A model generated the notes under the pieces. That model was not told where the DNA came from. It did no database searches and saw nothing but the letters and a program-made list of their open reading frames with translations. DNA of 64,000 nt from an uncultured Bacteroidales bacterium (GTDB lineage: Bacteria; Bacteroidota; Bacteroidia; Bacteroidales; CAIXZF01), in contig CAIXZF010000059.1 in the NCBI GenBank assembly GCA_903923925.1, positions 31,632 through 95,631 on the forward strand, read 5' to 3'. Positions 45,055 to 51,877 of the stretch are shown in pieces (position 1 is the stretch's first letter; each line of letters starts with the position of its first letter). The translations under genes were made by a program, and so were the position numbers.

Positions 45055-45062
45055 TACATTTG
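45055..45062 (+). promoter_or_regulatory. -7 element of the DUF1573 gene
   Basis: TACATTTG, a perfect TAnnTTTG. Initiation near 45068 makes the ATG at 45097 the natural start and rules out longer forms that reach into the kinase gene. Confidence 0.6.
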
Positions 45063-45096
45063 TAACCTCAAGATGAATAAATCAAAAACGTATACA

Positions 45097-45555
45097 ATGA
45101 AATTCAAAACCACATTTCTTTCTCTTATGCTGATGATCTTATGTTCAGCAGCTTTTTCACAACAGCCAATTCAGGCTGTGGCACCTCAAACGAATCCTCA
45201 GCCAGAGCAGAAACCTGCTATTAGTCTGAAGTTTGAATCTACTACAAAAGAATTCGGCGACATTAAACATAATGTTCCTGCATCTATTGAGTTCACCTTT
45301 ACCAACGTAAGCAAAACACCTCAGGTTATTGCTGATGTTGTTAAATCATGTGGCTGTACCCAACCAGAATTCAGCAAGGAGCCAATTCTACCTGGCAAAA
45401 ATTCTGTTATTAAAGCTACTTACAATGCTGCTGCAATTGGAAATTTTAGTAAGACATTAACTGTAAGAACCGTTGATCAGGAAGTTTATACCCTTATTAT
45501 TAAAGGAAATGTATTACCTGATCCTCCTGCTGCTCCTGAAAATACGAACAAGTAA
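45097..45555 (+). CDS. Exported DUF1573 domain protein
   Basis: 152 residues from the ATG at 45097 (another ATG lies at 45073). The signal peptide MKFKTTFLSLMLMILCSAAFSQ is followed by a Pro/Gln linker and one DUF1573 domain: FEFGDIKHN-like start, TFTNVSKTPQVIADVVKSCGCTQPEFSKEPILPGKNSVIKATYN. The fold is an Ig/ASPM-like beta sandwich, found in many periplasmic Bacteroidota proteins of unknown role. It is divergent from the two-component system and could be one of its targets; that is only a guess from position. A terminator follows. Confidence 0.88.
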   Translation: MKFKTTFLSLMLMILCSAAFSQQPIQAVAPQTNPQPEQKPAISLKFESTTKEFGDIKHNVPASIEFTFTNVSKTPQVIADVVKSCGCTQPEFSKEPILPGKNSVIKATYNAAAIGNFSKTLTVRTVDQEVYTLIIKGNVLPDPPAAPENTNK

Positions 45556-45647
45556 TCCAATCTGCAACTGGCATTTTGTTTTGCCTGTACGGACCGATGC
45601 GACGAAGAGCATCTTGTTTTTTGCTTAATTATTGATAGATTTAAAAC

Positions 45648-45683
45648 AAAGAGAGTGCCCCTAATCAGGGCATTCTCTTTTTG
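45648..45683. terminator. Terminator between the DUF1573 gene and the unknown minus-strand gene
   Basis: AAAGAGAGTGCCC, 7-bp loop, GGGCATTCTCTTT and more Ts. It is a 13-bp stem with one G-T wobble; the A/T symmetry permits use in both directions. Confidence 0.85.
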
Positions 45684-45713
45684 CGTTAAGAGGGTGCTCT
45701 TTTACCTTTTTGT

Positions 45714-46313
45714 TTATACGATTGGAGATATATTTACGGAATCCCCTTCTTCAAATCCTACAGTTACAAATAATTGTTTCCTACCTCTTAAAAATAACTG
45801 ACTATTCAGTTGATTCTCCCTGATAATTTCATCAATTGTAAATACACAGTACGACAGGGGTAGGATCCAGTCGAGCAGAGCGTTATTATCTTTATCGCCG
45901 CTGATAAGTTCACTTACTTTCGTTAAAACATTTACAATCCCGTAGTTTTCCTCTGGTTCATAGCTTGGTGTTGCTGCCCAGTCGATATCCTCGGCATCAT
46001 ATTTTTTCGATCCATTGAGGTAGACTGCATAATATTCTGTCTGGGTTTCTTCATCCCAGAGCTTGGTAATACCAATCCATAATGCAATAGCCGACTTCGG
46101 GACTGGCGAATTTTCGGCAATCTGTTCCATCCAGTCTTTTATATCAAGCTGCTCGCTTTCAACATCTAATGCTTTTAGCAACGACCAGTAAGTGGCTGGT
46201 TTTAAGGCTTCATGAAAATCAATTATTTTATTCCATGATTCCTTAATTCCAAGCTTTTCATTGAAGATGTTCTCAAAAGCCTCCCATGATTTATCGTATG
46301 AGGAAAAGTCCAT
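45714..46313 (-). CDS. Uncharacterised cytoplasmic protein
   Basis: 199 residues, acidic, with no signal peptide or membrane helix. I do not recognise a family. It is rich in Trp and aromatic residues ([35 protein letters not shown]), followed by a beta-rich C-terminal part ([34 protein letters not shown]). Together these suggest a small alpha/beta domain protein. A heptamer repeat array lies 30 bp upstream of its start, between it and the GldN-like gene. The long open frame with consistent codon use supports a real gene. Confidence 0.65.
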   Translation of the reverse strand: MDFSSYDKSWEAFENIFNEKLGIKESWNKIIDFHEALKPATYWSLLKALDVESEQLDIKDWMEQIAENSPVPKSAIALWIGITKLWDEETQTEYYAVYLNGSKKYDAEDIDWAATPSYEPEENYGIVNVLTKVSELISGDKDNNALLDWILPLSYCVFTIDEIIRENQLNSQLFLRGRKQLFVTVGFEEGDSVNISPIV

Positions 46314-46342
46314 TTATTTTGATTTTAAAATTGTTAAAACTA

Positions 46343-46494
46343 CTGCCTACTGCCTCCTGCTTTCTGCCTCCTGCCTCCTGCCTACTGCCTCCTGCCTCCT
46401 GCCTTCTGCCTTCTGCCTCCTGCCTTCTGCCTCCTGCCTTCTGCCTCCTGCCTCCTGCCTCCTGCCTTCTGCCTCCTGCCTTCTGCCTCCTGCC
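46343..46494. repeat. Second heptanucleotide array (CTGCCTC/CTGCCTT/CTGCCTA)n, about 21 units
   Basis: This has the same 7-bp unit and orientation as the array at 14174-14350, with rare CTGCCTA and CTGCTTT variants. It ends 4 bp before the stop codon of the minus-strand GldN-like gene and begins about 30 bp before the start codon of the next minus-strand gene. Confidence 0.95.
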
Positions 46495-46498
46495 CCAA

Positions 46499-47053
46499 CT
46501 ACTTCTCCGGCATCTTTCCCGGATATTCTTTATCCAGGTATACCCAGAACAGTGGCGTATATCCCCTTACTGTGCCGTCATCATTCAGTACTTCTTTTAT
46601 CGGTGCTATTCCCAGAACTTTCTTCTTGAATTCAAGGGTCTGCTCATTCATAGTCCATTCTTCAAGAAATCGTACTCTTATTATCTTCGTCATATCCAGC
46701 CTGCGTTCCACAATTATGGTAGTGTCATTGTAGGGAGGAACCGGACTCGTTTGTAACAGTGTATCTGTACGGTTATCGATTTCTTTTACCTGAGCTGCTG
46801 TTAGTGCTTTGTTGAAATAATCATACGATTTCACTTTCCCGCTGTAGGCAGCATTCAATATCATCTTTACAAAGGCTTCACGTTTGCCACCTTCAAGATT
46901 CTGAATCCACCAATCCCAGTCTGCTTCAGGACTTTTAATCGTTACATCGTATTGAATTCTTTCTGTAATGAGTTTTTCGTTGCTCTTGCTGCCACAGGAT
47001 GAAATTAGTGCAAGCATACCTGCAAAAGCTGCTAACCTTACTATCTTTCGCAT
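46499..47053 (-). CDS. Lipoprotein resembling the C-terminal part of GldN (T9SS)
   Basis: 184 residues. A lipobox (LALISSC, Cys at residue 20) marks it as a lipoprotein. The mature part ends with [48 protein letters not shown]. This resembles the conserved EEW/DW...VRIIGIAP...PLFWLYFPE region of GldN/PorN, and the middle [16 protein letters not shown] resembles GldN as well. GldN is a periplasmic ring component of the type IX secretion and gliding machinery, normally encoded after gldK-L-M. Here it is alone, so this is probably a paralogue with unknown role. The similarity is from memory of the family and needs a profile search. Confidence 0.55.
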   Translation of the reverse strand: MRKIVRLAAFAGMLALISSCGSKSNEKLITERIQYDVTIKSPEADWDWWIQNLEGGKREAFVKMILNAAYSGKVKSYDYFNKALTAAQVKEIDNRTDTLLQTSPVPPYNDTTIIVERRLDMTKIIRVRFLEEWTMNEQTLEFKKKVLGIAPIKEVLNDDGTVRGYTPLFWVYLDKEYPGKMPEK

Positions 47054-47237
47054 CAGAATATGTATTTTTGTGATTATTAAGGATGGGGCTGTGACCGCTT
47101 CATGCCTGTATCCTTATACTGTTCGTATGTAACGCAAATATAAATAAAAGATTGCCATTCCTGCATAATGAAGCTACTTCCATTGTTTTATTGCTGCAAG
47201 TCTGTTGCCGTGCTTTTTATTTTGATGAAACTCTGCG

Positions 47238-47245
47238 TACTTTTG
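47238..47245 (+). promoter_or_regulatory. -7 element of the cyclophilin gene
   Basis: TACTTTTG matches TAnnTTTG; the ATG at 47266 follows 20 bp later. This rules out an upstream start at 47152. Confidence 0.55.
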
Positions 47246-47265
47246 CACTGCTAAAAAGGCCTTTT

Positions 47266-47940
47266 ATGAAACAATTTTTCTTTTTTGCCGCCTTACTTCT
47301 TCTTTTTGCCTGCAAACCGCAGCACAACGAGCGCTTGGTAGTAATTTCAACTGATTATGGTGATATCACTATAAAACTATATGATAAAACACCAAAACAT
47401 AGCGATAATTTCTGGAAGCTTGCCAGCGATGGATATTTCGATAAAACTTTATTTCACAGGGTGATAAAGAATTTCGTTATCCAGGGTGGTGATCCGGATT
47501 CAAAAAAGGCTAAACCTGGCCAAATGCTCGGAAACGGTGGACCTGATTACACTATTCCTCTCGAATATGTTCCAGAATACATTCATAAACGTGGCGCTGT
47601 GGGAATGGGACGCGAGAATGATGATATTAATCCTTCAATGGCATCAGCAGGTTCCCAGTTTTATATTGTTCAGGGCAAGCAATTTACCGATGCCGGCCTT
47701 GATACAGTTTACAAAAAAGTTGCCCGGCATCACCCAAAGGCTAAGTCATTTGTGCTTTCCCCTCAGCAGCGTGAAGCCTACAAAACGATAGGCGGAATCC
47801 CTCACCTTGACGGCTTTTATACCGTATTTGGTGAAGTCGTAAGCGGAATGGATGTCGTAGACAAAATCGCCGCAGTTAAAACCGACACCAACGACCGCCC
47901 AATTCAGGATATTGATATGAAAATCCGCATCATTCGCTAA
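47266..47940 (+). CDS. Lipoprotein peptidyl-prolyl isomerase, cyclophilin type
   Basis: 224 residues from the ATG at 47266. The N-terminus MKQFFFFAALLLLFAC is a lipoprotein signal, with the lipid-bearing Cys at 16. The cyclophilin core shows FHRVIKNFVIQGGDP, GSQFYIVQG and FYTVFGEVVSGMDVVDKI. The catalytic arginine is in FHRV. An insertion of about 35 residues (KKVARHHPKAKSFVLSPQQREAYKTIGG) interrupts the usual fold between the last two motifs. It should assist folding of exported proteins in the periplasm. Confidence 0.92.
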   Translation: MKQFFFFAALLLLFACKPQHNERLVVISTDYGDITIKLYDKTPKHSDNFWKLASDGYFDKTLFHRVIKNFVIQGGDPDSKKAKPGQMLGNGGPDYTIPLEYVPEYIHKRGAVGMGRENDDINPSMASAGSQFYIVQGKQFTDAGLDTVYKKVARHHPKAKSFVLSPQQREAYKTIGGIPHLDGFYTVFGEVVSGMDVVDKIAAVKTDTNDRPIQDIDMKIRIIR

Positions 47941-47990
47941 CTCCCTCTGAATTTGAGATCTCACCGGAAATCAACAAAAGGAAAAATAAT

Positions 47991-48095
47991 ATGCTTGTTG
48001 ATTATCATTTCAAGCAGTTGGAAAAAAACGATACAGTGGAAATTCTTTACAATAGTCCTCCGCGATTTATTCAAAGAGAACCTCAATGGGATTAA
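47991..48095 (+). CDS. Possible 34-residue peptide
   Basis: An ATG at 47991 follows a purine-rich AAAAGGAAAA stretch and opens a 35-codon frame (MLVDYHFKQLEKND, ending FIQREPQWD). No homologue is recognised. It could be a chance frame in the 200-bp gap between two convergent genes. Confidence 0.2.
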   Translation: MLVDYHFKQLEKNDTVEILYNSPPRFIQREPQWD

Positions 48096-48142
48096 ATAAT
48101 CCATTAATCCTAATTTATCCGATTATTCAATTTCCGCATTAA

Positions 48143-51112
48143 CTAGGCCTCCGCTTTCATAACAACACCTTTATTCTTTTTTCCATCAATTTTTACGACA
48201 AGAGGCTTTTCAAACCTCACATGCCGGATGTATTCATCCTCAAAGAAAGTTGGCTGATTCCGCAGGTAGGCGAGGTCGTAAGTGCCATCCTTTATTCCCG
48301 GGTTTATTGTGAAATATCCTACTCTGAATGAAGTCAGATTCTGAAAAAAGTGAGTGCCCTGGCTTGGATCAATTCTGTAATTATCAATACTGGACTCGAT
48401 GATCAGGCGGGCAGCCGAAATCTGAGGCCATTTAACCGGAATACCCAGCCACGGATCACTGCTTCCCCAACGGCCCGGGCCAATCAGGATATAGTTTTTG
48501 TTTTCTTTCAGAAACCGGGCATTAATTTCATCAACCTTGAGGGCAATCTTATCGGTTACAGCCGCATTGAAGCATTCAGGTTTAACATAAACAAGGTCGT
48601 AAAGGCCATTAACGATGCCATTTCCCAAGGCAGCATCCGAACTGATAATTGTATCTTCAACTGGAATAGAATCAATTTCAATCTGCACACTCTCATCAGT
48701 TTCAACAATTGGCCTGATCTGAAGCAAATAGAAAATTTTTGGCTCTCCCTTCGGCCGGTCCAGGTCGCAGGCAAATTCAATTTCAATCGGCTTATTCATT
48801 TCCCTTTGCCCAATTTCCAGAACTGAAGAAATGATTTCTGCTAAAGGAAAAATGTTGTGATTCAAGACACTGCTGAAGGTAATAAGCCTTTTTCCAACTG
48901 CCGACATGCCATCCCTGAGCATATGATTTTCGTAATCGTAGGTTGAAACTGCATATTTAAGAGCACTGTCGTTTTCGGCATCCGAAATTTTAAGCTTTAG
49001 CAGGTTAAAACTGTCGTCAACAGTGGGGTTAAACTCTGTAGCATCAAGGTCGAGTGCATAAAACACTTTCTGAGTTTCGCGCAGAGCATACTCAGGAGAA
49101 GCCATTTGCAGGACCTTTTTCGGGTATTTTGGAGAAAACCTCAGCGTTGAGCCGCCGTCAACAATATATTTTCCAAGTCCGTAGGCGATATTGACAATTC
49201 CATCCTCAGGTTTTTCAGGAGCGATAGGATAGAAGTTTATTGAACGTGTAACTCCGGAAAGAGTGGGATAGAAGCGGTGCCCATAAACTTTACCACAGAC
49301 TTCCTGCAGAACAATGGCCATCTTTTCCTCATCAATAACATTTGAAGTGGCCGCCATATAAGATTTGCTGTCCTTGAAAAAAGCAGAAGCATACACTGCC
49401 TTAATTGCATTACTGAGGTTCTCAATCATCAAACGTTCATCATTTTTTACCATCGGAATCATATACGTTGAGTAAATTCCGGCAAAAGGTTGATAATGAG
49501 AATCTTCCAATAAACTCGATGAGCGTATGGCAATTGGGTTTGAAACTACGGAAATAAAGGTGTACAAATCTTCGTGAATACGGAAGGGGAGCCGGGAATC
49601 AAGGAAGTGAGTGAGTATTTCCTCATCTGAAATTTCCGAAAGTGCAATTTTGTAGAGCTCGTTTTCTTCCATAAACTCATCGAAAACATCTGCACAAATA
49701 ACAACGGTTCGCGGAATTGTTACAGTAACATTCTCAAAGCGTTCGAAGAGGCGGTTTCTCTTTATCAGCGAGTCAAGGAAAGCGAGTCCACGGGCTTTTC
49801 CGCCGATAGAACTTTTTCCTATCCTTGTAAATGTGAGGTATTCGTCAAAGCGGTCGCGGTAAAATTCAGCGATTATCCCTCTCGATTTGTTCATGCGGAA
49901 TGTTGCAATGGCGTCGAACAGAAACCGCCTTACGTCGTCGAGATCTTTGAAATCATCTGGCCCAATAGCCTTAAAAAGTTCTGCAATTGGGAATAAGGCT
50001 CTGGCTCTTAGCCATTTAGAGAAGTGATTACGGGTGATATGGTATTCCAGCGATTCGTCGGGGATTTCAAAAACCTTCTGCTGAAGCGATTTCAGGTCCG
50101 GCGCCCGCGTAATTTCACTACCATCATTCGGATCGATAAAAACGAAGTCCCCGAAAGCGAAATATTCCATCACGAAATTCCGGAGTTCAATCGAAAGTGT
50201 TTTTGAACGTTTGTAAATGAATCCTACCCGTAAGTCCTTGGCAAGTAGCTCATTTTCAATGTCTGACGATTGAAGAAGAACAGGCATAAACCGGTCGTCT
50301 TTTTTTACTTTCTCGCTGAATCGTATTCCGGCAAACTTGTCGAGCTCGCCTTCACGGGAATAGCTGATATCCGAAATTATTCCGAGAAGGTTATTCTTAT
50401 ATTTTTCGTAAAAGGAAATTGCTTCCTCGTAGTTTGTGGCGAGCAGAATTTTCGGTCGTCCGCGCATACGAAGCATTTGCTGATGTTCATTCAGCCCTTC
50501 CGTCATAAAATCTTTCGACTGCTTGAAGATGATTTTATAAAGATGCGGCAAATAAGTGGAGTAAAACCGTATAGAATCTTCCACCAGAAGTATTGCCTGA
50601 ACCCCGATTTCAGTAACATCGTTTTCCAGGTTCATCTTATCCTCTATCAGCTTTATAATCGCCAGAAGAAGGTCGGCATTTCCCAGCCAGCAGAAAATGT
50701 AATCAATTGCACTCAGGTCTTCCCTGTCGAGCTTCAATGAAATTTCCCTCGAGAATGGTGTGAGTATTACAATCGGTTTGTTAGGATATTTCTGTTTGAT
50801 TTTAAATGCAAGGTCGAAGGACTCAGTTTTCTCCGCACTGAGCATGGTAATAATGAGGTCGATATTAATCTCATCAAGGATAAGCATCGCTTCCTTTTCA
50901 GAGGCTGCCTGGATAAATTGTGGTGGATACCGTAAATTCAGACTAACATATTCATTAAAAATCTGTTCGTCAATTCGTCCGTCTTCTTCAAGTATAAATG
51001 CATCATATTTACTGGAAATGAGCAGAACATTGTAGATGCGCTTCTTCATGAGATTATTGAAGGAAGTCTCGTTGAAGAAGAACTGTTTTGAAAGGAGATT
51101 GCTGGTGTTCAT
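48143..51112 (-). CDS. PEP-synthase-like (PPDK_N) protein with two receiver-like domains
   Basis: 989 residues from the ATG at 51112. A promoter at 51142-51172 lies downstream of the longer alternative start at 51175 and excludes it. Residues about 25-125 (RIYNVLLISSKYDAF) form a receiver-like fold. A second receiver-like domain (about 170-350) carries ILLVEDS and GIISDISYS, with a plausible phospho-acceptor Asp. The pyruvate-phosphate-dikinase ATP-grasp domain follows: FTRIGKSSIGGKARGLAFLDSL, IPRTVVICADVFDEFM, PIAIRSSSLLEDSHYQPFAGIY. The C-terminus has GPGRWGSSDPWLG and DPSQGTHFFQNLTSFRVGY. The phosphohistidine swivel and PEP-binding barrel are missing, so ordinary PEP synthesis is unlikely. 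Its real reaction is unknown. Confidence 0.85.
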   Translation of the reverse strand: MNTSNLLSKQFFFNETSFNNLMKKRIYNVLLISSKYDAFILEEDGRIDEQIFNEYVSLNLRYPPQFIQAASEKEAMLILDEINIDLIITMLSAEKTESFDLAFKIKQKYPNKPIVILTPFSREISLKLDREDLSAIDYIFCWLGNADLLLAIIKLIEDKMNLENDVTEIGVQAILLVEDSIRFYSTYLPHLYKIIFKQSKDFMTEGLNEHQQMLRMRGRPKILLATNYEEAISFYEKYKNNLLGIISDISYSREGELDKFAGIRFSEKVKKDDRFMPVLLQSSDIENELLAKDLRVGFIYKRSKTLSIELRNFVMEYFAFGDFVFIDPNDGSEITRAPDLKSLQQKVFEIPDESLEYHITRNHFSKWLRARALFPIAELFKAIGPDDFKDLDDVRRFLFDAIATFRMNKSRGIIAEFYRDRFDEYLTFTRIGKSSIGGKARGLAFLDSLIKRNRLFERFENVTVTIPRTVVICADVFDEFMEENELYKIALSEISDEEILTHFLDSRLPFRIHEDLYTFISVVSNPIAIRSSSLLEDSHYQPFAGIYSTYMIPMVKNDERLMIENLSNAIKAVYASAFFKDSKSYMAATSNVIDEEKMAIVLQEVCGKVYGHRFYPTLSGVTRSINFYPIAPEKPEDGIVNIAYGLGKYIVDGGSTLRFSPKYPKKVLQMASPEYALRETQKVFYALDLDATEFNPTVDDSFNLLKLKISDAENDSALKYAVSTYDYENHMLRDGMSAVGKRLITFSSVLNHNIFPLAEIISSVLEIGQREMNKPIEIEFACDLDRPKGEPKIFYLLQIRPIVETDESVQIEIDSIPVEDTIISSDAALGNGIVNGLYDLVYVKPECFNAAVTDKIALKVDEINARFLKENKNYILIGPGRWGSSDPWLGIPVKWPQISAARLIIESSIDNYRIDPSQGTHFFQNLTSFRVGYFTINPGIKDGTYDLAYLRNQPTFFEDEYIRHVRFEKPLVVKIDGKKNKGVVMKAEA

Positions 51113-51141
51113 CCGTGGTACAGCTAGTAGTAATAGGAAAA

Positions 51142-51172
51142 CAAACATACGGGAAAAAAGATTGCAGCGCAA
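51142..51172 (-). promoter_or_regulatory. Bacteroidota-type promoter of the PEP-synthase-like gene
   Basis: On the minus strand TTG (51170-51172), 20 bp, TATGTTTG (51142-51149). The ATG at 51112 is about 30 bp downstream. The repeats further right are therefore upstream of the promoter, not in the leader. Confidence 0.7.
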
Positions 51173-51192
51173 CAAATTTAATCGGCATCAAT

Positions 51193-51280
51193 CCGCCCCG
51201 CAACCGCAACCGTCCCCACAACCGCTGCCGTCCCAGCCGCCGCCGCCGCAACCGCCGCAACCGCCGTCCCGCCGCCGCCG
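51193..51280. repeat. GC-rich CCG/CCGCAA low-complexity tract
   Basis: About 88 bp built of CCG, CAACCG and CCGTCC words, almost free of A/T and strongly strand-biased for C. It directly abuts the first palindrome of the following array. Confidence 0.85.
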
Positions 51281-51820
51281 TAGAGACGTAGCATGCTACG
51301 TCTCTACAATGTACCGGGAATGGCAATAACATTTCGGATTGGCAATAATATTTCGGAATGGCAATAACATTTCGGAATGGCAATCATGTTTCAAACAGGT
51401 TATCATGGGTCACGATGGTCAGCCGTAGAGACGTAGCATGCTACGTCTCTACAATGTACCGGGAATGGTAATAATATTTCGGATTGGCAATAATATTTCG
51501 GATTGGCAATCATGTTTCAAACCGGTTATCATGGGTCACGATGGCCAGCCGTAGAGACGTAGCATGCTACGTCTCTACAATGTACCGGGAATGGTAATAA
51601 TATTTCGGATTGGCAATAACATTTCGGATTGGCAATAACATTTCGGAATGGTAATCATGTTTCAAACAGGTTATCATGGGTCACGATGGCCAGCCGTAGA
51701 GACGTAGCATGCTACGTCTCTACAATGTACCGGGAATGGTAATAATATTTCGGATTGGCAAAAATATTTCGGATTGGCAATAACATTTCGGAATGGTAAT
51801 CATGTTTCAAACCGGTTATT
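51280..51820. repeat. Hierarchical array: four 28-bp palindromes separating blocks of 19-bp repeats
   Basis: A perfect 28-bp palindrome (half-site GTAGAGACGTAGCA) starts at 51280, 51425, 51551 and 51696. Each is followed by three or four copies of a 19-bp unit resembling GGATTGGCAATAACATTTC. The block then closes with CATGTTTCAAACCGGTTATC, a short spacer and the next palindrome. Periods are 145, 126 and 145 bp, the 19-bp difference being exactly one sub-repeat (4, 3, 4, 4 copies; 15 in total). The last block ends at about 51820 without a fifth palindrome. Confidence 0.95.
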
Positions 51821-51877
51821 ATACAACAAAAAATAGGATGACCCTTTTGGGACACCCTCTTCTTTGGTTTTACAATA

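Noticed and set aside
44878..45096. N-terminal extension of the DUF1573 protein
   Set aside because: It overlaps the kinase gene antisense; the promoter at 45055 and the signal peptide favour the ATG at 45097.
46261..46756. Frames of about 120-156 codons across the second heptamer array
   Set aside because: Same repeat translation, antisense to the GldN-like gene; no independent coding signal.
47152..47265. N-terminal extension of the cyclophilin
   Set aside because: A -7 element at 47238 and a lipoprotein signal starting at 47266 indicate the shorter form.
51113..51175. Longer N-terminus of the PEP-synthase-like protein (start at 51175)
   Set aside because: A well-formed promoter lies between this start and the ATG at 51112, and relatives are remembered to begin near the shorter start.
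51054..51383. Arg/Pro-rich frames over the CCG tract
   Set aside because: Product of the trinucleotide-rich sequence; no conserved domain.
51280..51820. CRISPR array
   Set aside because: Units are 126 or 145 bp, sub-repeats are contiguous without unique spacers, and no cas genes are near.
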